Source: Candidatus Syntropharchaeum butanivorans (GTDB lineage: Archaea; Halobacteriota; Syntropharchaeia; Syntropharchaeales; Syntropharchaeaceae). Taken from it: 64,000 nt of DNA. The DNA is taken from contig LYOR01000003.1 in assembly GCA_001766825.1 (NCBI GenBank), positions 155,219 through 219,218 of the forward strand, written 5' to 3'. The first letter of the stretch is position 1. Every line of letters starts with the position of its first letter. Positions 57,145-64,000 of the stretch are shown here, piece by piece. The position numbers and the translations under genes are program-made. The notes beneath the pieces were generated by a model. It was not told the origin of the DNA, did no database searches, and worked only from the letters and a program-made list of their open reading frames with translations.

Positions 57145-58773
57145 ATGGCTGAAAAAGAGGACTTCTTGATAGTAGACGATATTGGCATCGTTTTCAAGGA
57201 TGTCCCTGTCCTGGAGAATATAAGCTTCACAGTTAAAGAGGGAGAAGGGTTCGGTATATTGGGCAAGAGTGGATGTGGAAAGACCGTCCTCATGAATATC
57301 ATTCGTGGTATCCCGGAGTACGAGCCCACACATGGAACGATTACCTATCGAGTTGCTGCCTGCCAGAATCCTGATTGCCGTTGGGTAGAGCCCCCAAGCA
57401 AGGTGGGAGAGAAGTGTGCGCGTTGTGGCAGTGAGATGAAACTCGAGGAGGTTGACTACTGGAAGACGCTTAAGGCAGAAAGCTTTGATGAGAGACGGAT
57501 TGCACAGAATATTTATGACCGGATCTCACTCATGATCCAGCGAACATTCGCGCTCTTTGGAGAATCCCCGGTCATCCAGAACATCCAGGAGGCACTGAGG
57601 GATGCGGGCATTCCAAAGCATGAATGGATGCGAAGAGCAATGGAGCTCTTACGCAGGGTCCATCTCACCCACCGGGCAACCCATATCGCGAGAGATATAA
57701 GTGGTGGTGAGAAGCAACGATGTGTATTTGCGATGTGTCTCGCGAAGCAACCGATGCTCTTCCTCGCGGATGAGCCATCCGGAACGCTTGATCCGATCAC
57801 AGCTCAGGCTGTACATGACTGTATCAACCAGGAAAGGGCCCGGGGTCTCACGTTCCTCGTCACATCACACTGGCCAGACGCCGTGGTTGAGACCACAGAC
57901 AGAGCGATCCTCCTTGAGAACGGAAGGATGACAAAGATTGGACCATCCCCGGAGGTCAGAGATGCTTTCATGGAAGGCTTTGAGATGCCACCGATTGAGA
58001 GGAGGAAGCTCGACAAGCCGATTATCAAGATGATAAACATGCGGAAGTACTTCTACACCTTCGACCGTGGTCTCATAAAGGCGGTCGATGATGTGACGCT
58101 TGAGATCTATGAGGGTGAGATCTTCGGGCTTGTCGGCGTGAGTGGGAGTGGGAAGACCACCGCATTCAAGGCGATTGCAGGGCTCATTGAACCATCAAGA
58201 GGAGTTCTGCAGGTACGTATCGGTGATGAATGGGTTGATATGACCGCTCTCGGGCCTGAAGGAAAAGGGAAGGCGACGCCTTACATCAACATCCTCCATC
58301 AGGTCTATACAGTTTATCCCAACCTGAACGTCTATGATAACATGGCAAGTGCCCTCACCATTGAGCTTCCTGCTGATATCGTCGCGATGAAGGTCTATGA
58401 CTGCCTCAAGGCCGTCGGGTTCACGGAGGAGGAGATCGACCGGATCCTCTACATGTACCCGGACGCGCTGAGTGAGGGGGAGCGGCACAGACTTGCATTC
58501 GCGAGAGTCCTCATGACAGACCCGAAGATCGTGCTTCTCGATGAGCCCACCGGTACTGCGGATCCACTCACGAGGCTTGAGATGGTAAAGTCGATTAAGA
58601 AGGCGCGGGATACACTCGGACAGACGTACATCGTTGTTTCACACGATATCGACTTTATCGAGATGGTATGTGATAGGGCAGCCCTCATGAGGGTCGGGAA
58701 GCTCGTTGAGGTCGGAGATCCAACCGAGGTTGTGAAGATCATGAAAGAGGTTGAGACCCCGCTGGGGGTTTGA
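57145..58773 (+). CDS. atwA: methyl-coenzyme M reductase system component A2 (AtwA), double ABC ATPase
   Basis: Two Walker A (GKSGCGKT, GVSGSGKT); inserted ACQNPDCRWVEPPSKVGEKCARCGSEM zinc motif. Confidence 0.92.
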   Translation: MAEKEDFLIVDDIGIVFKDVPVLENISFTVKEGEGFGILGKSGCGKTVLMNIIRGIPEYEPTHGTITYRVAACQNPDCRWVEPPSKVGEKCARCGSEMKLEEVDYWKTLKAESFDERRIAQNIYDRISLMIQRTFALFGESPVIQNIQEALRDAGIPKHEWMRRAMELLRRVHLTHRATHIARDISGGEKQRCVFAMCLAKQPMLFLADEPSGTLDPITAQAVHDCINQERARGLTFLVTSHWPDAVVETTDRAILLENGRMTKIGPSPEVRDAFMEGFEMPPIERRKLDKPIIKMINMRKYFYTFDRGLIKAVDDVTLEIYEGEIFGLVGVSGSGKTTAFKAIAGLIEPSRGVLQVRIGDEWVDMTALGPEGKGKATPYINILHQVYTVYPNLNVYDNMASALTIELPADIVAMKVYDCLKAVGFTEEEIDRILYMYPDALSEGERHRLAFARVLMTDPKIVLLDEPTGTADPLTRLEMVKSIKKARDTLGQTYIVVSHDIDFIEMVCDRAALMRVGKLVEVGDPTEVVKIMKEVETPLGV

Positions 58774-58799
58774 CCCTTTTTACCTTCCTCTTTTTATCT

Positions 58800-58874
58800 G
58801 GGCCCGTAGCTTAGCCTGGTTGGAGCGCACGGCTGATAACCGTGAGGTCCGGAGTTCAAATCTCCGCGGGCCCA
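58800..58874 (+). tRNA. tRNA-Ile(GAT)
   Basis: Acceptor GGGCCCG/CGGGCCC, CACGG-CTGATAA-CCGTG anticodon arm, GGAGTTCAAATCTCC T-arm. Confidence 0.95.
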
Positions 58875-58880
58875 TGGACG

Positions 58881-59549
58881 ATGTGGAAGGAATGGAAGCA
58901 CGTAACGAAGCTCGACCCGGATCGAGGTATCTCTGATGCTGAGATCCGGGCGGTGGTGGATAGTGGTACAGATGCGGTGATGATCTCAGGCACGCAGAAT
59001 ATCACTGGCGAGAATGTTAGAAACCTCCTTCAGAGGCTCGAGGGCTACAGTATACCAAAGATCCTTGAACCATCCGCGCCTGAAGTGGTCACATTTGAAG
59101 GCTTCGATTACATCTTTGTACCTTCGGTCATCAATTCCTCGAGCCCCGGATGGATCATCGGCAAGCATATAGAGTGGGTGAAGATGGGGAGAATTGAGTG
59201 GGACCTCGTTGTTCCTGAGGCGTATATCGTTCTGAATCCAGATTCCGCGGTTGCTAAGGTAACTGGAGCAAAAACAGACCTATCTAAGAGGGATGTTGCG
59301 GCATCAAGCCTCTGTGCCGAGCGTTACTTTCACTTTCCCATTATTTATATCGAGTACAGCGGGAGGTATGGCGATCCGGAGATCGTAAGAGCTGCAAAGG
59401 ATGTGCTATCCGATGCCAGCTTATTCTATGGAGGAGGGATAACTGCGCGTGAGCAGGCACTTGAGATGAGCGAGATTGCAGATGTGATTGTTGTCGGAAA
59501 TGTGCTCTACGAGCTTGGGGTTGACGCCTTCCTTGAGACGATCCCTTAA
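58881..59549 (+). CDS. geranylgeranylglyceryl phosphate synthase
   Basis: WKHVTKLDPDRGISDAEIRAVVDSGTDAVMISGTQNIT; EAYIVLNPDSAVAKVTGA; YIEYSGRYG; FYGGGI. Confidence 0.93.
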   Translation: MWKEWKHVTKLDPDRGISDAEIRAVVDSGTDAVMISGTQNITGENVRNLLQRLEGYSIPKILEPSAPEVVTFEGFDYIFVPSVINSSSPGWIIGKHIEWVKMGRIEWDLVVPEAYIVLNPDSAVAKVTGAKTDLSKRDVAASSLCAERYFHFPIIYIEYSGRYGDPEIVRAAKDVLSDASLFYGGGITAREQALEMSEIADVIVVGNVLYELGVDAFLETIP

Positions 59550-59551
59550 GT

Positions 59552-60277
59552 ATGATAAATCTCGGCGGTATAATTGATGCATCAACGCTTGACTACCCTG
59601 GCAAGGTAGCGATGGTAATATTCTTCAGAGGATGTCCTCTGAGGTGTATCTACTGTCACAATCACCGTCTTTTAAATGGGGAAGATTTGGTAGAGGAGCA
59701 TACGCTTGAGCAAAAGATTCAGGATGCATCCCCTTTCATTTCAGCCATTGTGTTCTCAGGTGGGGAGCCGTTCCTGCAGTCTGAGCCACTTCTGAGGCTG
59801 GCATCATTTGCAAAGAATTCAGGGCTTCTTCTTGGGATTGAGACATCTGGATACTACCCTGATAGGATCAATGAGTTTGGGAAGAAAGGCTTGATCGATA
59901 CGCTCTTTCTCGATATTAAAGCACCGCTCAGTAACACCAGGCTCTATGAGTTAATTACAGGGAGAAAGGATGTGGTGAGGCGTGTTAAAGCAAGTCTTGA
60001 TCATGCACTTCATGCTGATTTTGATCTTGAGATAAGGACAACGGTCTTCAGGGGACTTGTCGGAAGCGAGGAGGTTGAAGCCATTGCGAGTTTTCTTTCC
60101 GGGTTCAGGGGAACATACGTGATACAGGAGGGTGTGCCGGATCTTGCGCCTGAGTATGGTAAGGGTAAGCTTTCTGGCTTCTCGTATGATGAGATCAGGG
60201 AGATGGGGGTTATTGCTTCACGGTATGTGGATCGTGTTATGATAAGGACGAAAGAGAAGGGGCTTGAGGTGGTTTGA
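59552..60277 (+). CDS. nrdG: anaerobic ribonucleotide reductase / glycyl-radical enzyme activating protein (radical SAM)
   Basis: FFRGCPLRCIYCHNHRLLNG, VFSGGEPFLQSEPL, GIETSGYYPD. Confidence 0.85.
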   Translation: MINLGGIIDASTLDYPGKVAMVIFFRGCPLRCIYCHNHRLLNGEDLVEEHTLEQKIQDASPFISAIVFSGGEPFLQSEPLLRLASFAKNSGLLLGIETSGYYPDRINEFGKKGLIDTLFLDIKAPLSNTRLYELITGRKDVVRRVKASLDHALHADFDLEIRTTVFRGLVGSEEVEAIASFLSGFRGTYVIQEGVPDLAPEYGKGKLSGFSYDEIREMGVIASRYVDRVMIRTKEKGLEVV

Positions 60278-60350
60278 GCTGAACCTTATCTGCAATCTCA
60301 GCAGCTGGGGATGTCAAAGATGGTGAAGGGGAGGGCATGCTCTGGGGAGG

Positions 60351-60953
60351 TTGTGTATCTTGCAAGGAGATATACCTGAGGTGGCTGAGATTGGAGGGAT
60401 CAGGGCAGACATTTACGGAGAGATAGATCAAGGTATGCCTGCGGTTATCCTCTGTCCACCCCATCCTCTCTATGGTGGATCAAGACGGGATATCCGCCTT
60501 GTCAGGATTGCAGAAACCCTTTCATCAGCAGGTATTACAGCGATACCTCTTGATTACAGCAGATATGACCGGGGATGTGGGGAGATCGAGGATGTTATCA
60601 CCGTGATTGACTCTCTGAGCGAAAAGGTGAGGTGGGTTGGACTTCTTGGGTACTCATTTGGGGCGGTTGTGGGGTCAAATGCAGCTGCAAGAACCAACAT
60701 CTCGCTCAGAGGTTTTGTTGCACTCTCGATACTCGAACGAATTGATGATATAAAGGCGGATCTCAGTTTTGATACTCCAAAGCTCTTTATACATGGGAAA
60801 TACGATAGCATTGCACCCCTCTCAGCGTTCAGAAAGCTCTGTGAGGATGCAAAGGGTGAAAAATACTGGTTGATACTCGAGACTGATCACTTCTATGCTG
60901 GAATGCTCAGCAGGGTTGCACAGGCGGCCCTCGAATTTTTCAAGAAGCGTTGA
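60351..60953 (+). CDS. alpha/beta hydrolase (dienelactone hydrolase-like)
   Basis: CPPHPLYGGSRRDIRLVRIAETL, GLLGYSFGAVVGS (GxSxG), DHFYAG. Confidence 0.85.
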   Translation: MCILQGDIPEVAEIGGIRADIYGEIDQGMPAVILCPPHPLYGGSRRDIRLVRIAETLSSAGITAIPLDYSRYDRGCGEIEDVITVIDSLSEKVRWVGLLGYSFGAVVGSNAAARTNISLRGFVALSILERIDDIKADLSFDTPKLFIHGKYDSIAPLSAFRKLCEDAKGEKYWLILETDHFYAGMLSRVAQAALEFFKKR

Positions 60954-61024
60954 TGCGGCAACCGGGATTCGAACCCGGGTTAGAGGCTTGGGGGGCCCCT
61001 GTCCTACCACTAGACTATTGCCGC
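60954..61024 (-). tRNA. tRNA-Gly(CCC) with C at position 33
   Basis: Reverse complement GCGGCAA...GGGGC-CCCCCAA-GCCTC...CCGGGTTCGAATCCCGG...TTGCCGC-A. Confidence 0.9.
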
Positions 61025-61032
61025 GATCGAAC

Positions 61033-61209
61033 TCAGGCGGTTCCTGTCTTGAAGTATATGTGGAGGGCAACCACGATGACTGCCAGGAATATCGAGAATA
61101 TCATGAGGGTCTTTGGCGATATGGTTATCGATGTCTCCTCTGTATCGAAGTATCGCATGAGCCCTGCAGAGGACATCAGCCCGCCAGAGGATCTCTTCTT
61201 CTTTGCCAT
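61033..61209 (-). CDS. secG: preprotein translocase subunit Sec61-beta (SecG, archaeal)
   Basis: MAKKKRSSGGLMSSAGLMRYFDTEETSITISPKTLMIFSIFLAVIVVALHI. Confidence 0.94.
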   Translation of the reverse strand: MAKKKRSSGGLMSSAGLMRYFDTEETSITISPKTLMIFSIFLAVIVVALHIYFKTGTA

Positions 61210-61226
61210 TATACCTCTACTTCCCC

Positions 61227-62486
61227 TCACCTCTTTATTAATCTTGCTATCACCCCTGCAGCATCCTCAAGACGTGTGTAGGTTGGCACACCGTGCTCAT
61301 TGAGCAACCTCTCAAGATCTCTATCTTTCGTTTTCACAGAAAGAACAACGATTTCCCTGCCCCATCTCTCTTTCAGTTCAATGAGAGTTTTTACAAGCTC
61401 GGAACTCAGGGCCGGCCCAACAGTTACAACCACAAACAGCACCCTATCTCTCACCTTACTGTATCGCTCAATCGCATCCCTGTAAACAGAAGGATAAAGG
61501 GGCAGCGGTATCACACCAAGATCAACCACTGCATCATCCCTGAGCTCAACTCCCTCATCTGCAAGAAGATCTGCAAGCTCGATACCCATCCCACCAGAGT
61601 TTGTCAGGATGTAGATGCGATCAGGTTTTTTGAGAGTGTGGGCCCTTGCAAGTGCAAGAAGATCGAAAGAAGATCTCGCGATGATAATGCCCTGTGATCT
61701 GAATACACCCTCATAAACCCTGAAATCCCCGGCAACAGCACCTGTATGTGATACTGCAGCAGCACTACCCGCACGGCTTCTTCCGATCTTGACCGCGGCA
61801 AGAAACCGCCCCTCTTTAAAGCGCCCTATGGATTCAATGAACTCCCTGCCGCGTCTTATCTCCTCAAGATACAGGAGTATCGCCCTGTTTGCAGGGTCTG
61901 TTCCTGCATAACAGAGTACATCAAGAAGATCTACATCGAGTTCATCCCCGGTGTGAATCAGGAGATCTACTGGAGATCCTGTATCAAGCCCCTCTTTTAC
62001 AAGGGCGACACCAACCCCTCCACTCTGAGAGAGAAGGACAACTCCGCTACCGGTTTTGGGGGTAACTCCATGAATTGTCGTTGAGATGGTAAGGTTGAGC
62101 TTTGAACGAGCGTTGTAGATCCCGATTGAGTTTGGGCCGATTATGCGCATCCCATCGTGAGGGGGTAGCTTTCTCACACCCACTGATGTGATGACCGCCC
62201 CGGGCACACCGAGTTCCACCGCCTCCTCAATAACTTCCGGTACCAAATCTGCCGGGAGAACAACTGCAGCAAGATCCACAACCTCCGGGAGGCTTGAAAG
62301 GGATGGATAAACCCTGAGTGCTCCGATCCTATCGATATTTGGATTTACCGGATAGATCCTGCCGGTGTATCCACCCTTGATGAGGTTATCAAGGATTATA
62401 AAGCCCCGCTTATCACCCCTGGCACTTGCTCCCAGGATTGCAACAGACGCTGGATTCAGGATCTTTGCAAGAAGATCAGAGCTCAT
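61227..62486 (-). CDS. ADP-forming acyl/acetate-CoA ligase alpha-type protein (CoA-binding domain)
   Basis: [71 protein letters not shown]. Confidence 0.9.
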   Translation of the reverse strand: MSSDLLAKILNPASVAILGASARGDKRGFIILDNLIKGGYTGRIYPVNPNIDRIGALRVYPSLSSLPEVVDLAAVVLPADLVPEVIEEAVELGVPGAVITSVGVRKLPPHDGMRIIGPNSIGIYNARSKLNLTISTTIHGVTPKTGSGVVLLSQSGGVGVALVKEGLDTGSPVDLLIHTGDELDVDLLDVLCYAGTDPANRAILLYLEEIRRGREFIESIGRFKEGRFLAAVKIGRSRAGSAAAVSHTGAVAGDFRVYEGVFRSQGIIIARSSFDLLALARAHTLKKPDRIYILTNSGGMGIELADLLADEGVELRDDAVVDLGVIPLPLYPSVYRDAIERYSKVRDRVLFVVVTVGPALSSELVKTLIELKERWGREIVVLSVKTKDRDLERLLNEHGVPTYTRLEDAAGVIARLIKR

Positions 62487-63417
62487 CCCTTTCAAGTTCA
62501 TTTCTGAGCTCTGCGAGGGTTGCAACACGCTCAGCAAATGCATTATGCCGGTGAATACTCTCCTCGTTCGTCTGTTTTATCGTGATGACCGAATCATCCG
62601 GGAGGTTTCTTAACCGCTCAACGATGAGCTTTGCCATTGTCCTCACACAATCCTCGACAAACTTCGGTCTGCGATGTGCGGTCTCAACGATTGAAGCTTC
62701 ATCCACCCGCTTGAGAAGCTCGTATATCCTGGAGCTCATCGATTCCTCGATTATCTCTATGATCTCATCGAGCGATACTTTTACACTATCTGAGACCTCG
62801 ATAGAGATCATCCCCCTTCCTCGCTGGTTGTGTGTTGCCATCGGGACCCTCTCAAGGAACTGCCTGATCTTATCTTCGCTGACACCAAGCCTTTGGAGCT
62901 CCTCAAAGGCCCGCTCGCGCATGATCTCCTGAGCACAGGGGCAGGTGGTAATTCCCACCACTTCAGCCCCAATTCTCCTTCTAAGGCTTATCCCATTGGA
63001 CCGGATCGCAGTCGCATCAGCAAATATATCGATCATCTCCTGACACTGGGCATGCGTGATCGGAGTCCTCCGCTTGATGATGTACTCTGATTTCATCTGA
63101 ACCTCGGCCCTTGAGGCATATTCGTGGCGTTCAAGCAGTTTCTTTGCAACGGCCCCACATAGCTCCTCTATCTCATAAACCGGTGCATTTATCGCCTCTT
63201 CAAGCACTTCATCAATCGCTTCAAAGTTCCTCGAGAGGTTTGCACCCTTGATATCCTTTGGAAGATCCACAAAAATATTAAACGTCGAGATGAGTATGAT
63301 TGGACGTTTTTTGTGCCGCGCAAGCTCAACAAGCTTCCTAACGTTCGTGACACCAACCCGGGTGAGGTTCATCCGGATATCCGGGTGGTTGGACTGGACA
63401 TCTGGTAACACCATCAT
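62476..63417 (-). CDS. mptA: GTP cyclohydrolase MptA (FolE2-like)
   Basis: [43 protein letters not shown]. Confidence 0.94.
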   Translation of the reverse strand: MMVLPDVQSNHPDIRMNLTRVGVTNVRKLVELARHKKRPIILISTFNIFVDLPKDIKGANLSRNFEAIDEVLEEAINAPVYEIEELCGAVAKKLLERHEYASRAEVQMKSEYIIKRRTPITHAQCQEMIDIFADATAIRSNGISLRRRIGAEVVGITTCPCAQEIMRERAFEELQRLGVSEDKIRQFLERVPMATHNQRGRGMISIEVSDSVKVSLDEIIEIIEESMSSRIYELLKRVDEASIVETAHRRPKFVEDCVRTMAKLIVERLRNLPDDSVITIKQTNEESIHRHNAFAERVATLAELRNELERDEL

Positions 63418-63458
63418 GATGACCTCAACAGGCCATGCTTAAAAGTGTATCGTTTCGT

Positions 63459-63518
63459 GGATATGTGAAGTCTGCCGAAGGCAAATTTGGGCGTAGCCGA
63501 AAGCGGAGTCACATATCC
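63459..63518. other. structured non-coding element closed by a perfect 10-bp stem
   Basis: GGATATGTGA (63459-63468) / TCACATATCC (63509-63518), enclosing TGCC-GAA-GGCA and CCG-AAAG-CGG. Confidence 0.65.
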
Positions 63519-63685
63519 TCCTGTTGTCCGAGTACGAAAGTACCGAAGCGAAGCGGAGAGCTGCGAGCGACGGGAATATTTTTATGGAAGAGAACTTTGA
63601 AAAACCCACCCACTCCCAGACCCCATCAAATTAACAGGCAAATCAAAAATCCTCCTGGATGAGGCGCATCCGCCTCATAAGGGGG

Positions 63686-64000
63686 ATTGCATCCCCTCTA
63701 CCCCTGCGTCCGATCTTCGATCGGACTCGTCCTGCCGAAGGCAGGACATTTTGCCGTGTGGGCTTTTGGAAAAGCCTACATTGCATCCCCTCTACCCCTG
63801 CGTCCGATCTTCGATCGGACTCGTCCTGCCGAAGGCAGGACATTTTGCCGTGTGGGCTTTTGGAAAAGCCTACATTGCATCCCCTCTACCCCTGCGTCCG
63901 ATCTTCGATCGGACTCGTCCTGCCGAAGGCAGGACATTTTGCCGTGTGGGCTTTTGGAAAAGCCTACATTGCATCCCCTCTACCCCTGCGTCCGATCTTC
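63686..64000. repeat. 94-bp perfect tandem repeat, three full copies plus a 33-nt partial copy cut by the window edge
   Basis: Unit starts at 63686, 63780, 63874, 63968; each copy holds hairpins GTCCGATC-TTC-GATCGGAC, GTCCTGCC-GAA-GGCAGGAC and GGCTTTT-GG-AAAAGCC. Confidence 0.95.

Noticed and set aside
63643-63843. 66-aa minus-strand ORF (and other ORFs) crossing the tandem repeat
   Set aside because: Unit length 94 is not divisible by 3, so the frame shifts each copy; composition is that of translated hairpins.
63643-64000. Possible CRISPR array at the right edge
   Set aside because: The whole 94-bp unit is identical between copies with no variable spacer, so it is a tandem repeat, not CRISPR.

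Overview
This window is archaeal chromosomal DNA. It is almost certainly from a euryarchaeote of the methanogen / anaerobic alkane- or methane-oxidiser type. No MCR subunit genes are present, but many methanogenesis-type genes are: CfbC, methanogenesis marker 5, AtwA (component A2), MptA, MptE, MfnE, an FmdE-family protein, a large CODH/ACS operon (cdhA-B-C-[micro-ORF]-D-E-cobS) and an F420H2-dehydrogenase-like run (fpoI-J1-J2-K-L-M-N plus an unknown coupled ORF). Other content: five tRNA genes, the tail of the spc ribosomal protein operon (L19e-L18-S5-L30), the RpoP/Pcc1/prefoldin cluster, a dense K+/H+ transport and RCK island beside a diadenylate cyclase, a five-gene pilin-like cassette, and a perfect 94-bp tandem repeat full of hairpins at the right edge. 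The observations I rate highest are: (1) the 94-bp hairpin tandem repeat and the structured non-coding zone before it; (2) an unlisted 55-aa micro-ORF between cdhC and cdhD that shares head and tail motifs with CdhD; (3) a B12 acyl-CoA mutase with unusual active-site substitutions; (4) a c-di-AMP synthase beside five RCK/antiporter/channel genes and a decayed RCK gene fragment; (5) the pilin-like cassette with no export machinery nearby. All identifications are by eye from sequence motifs; no searches were run.
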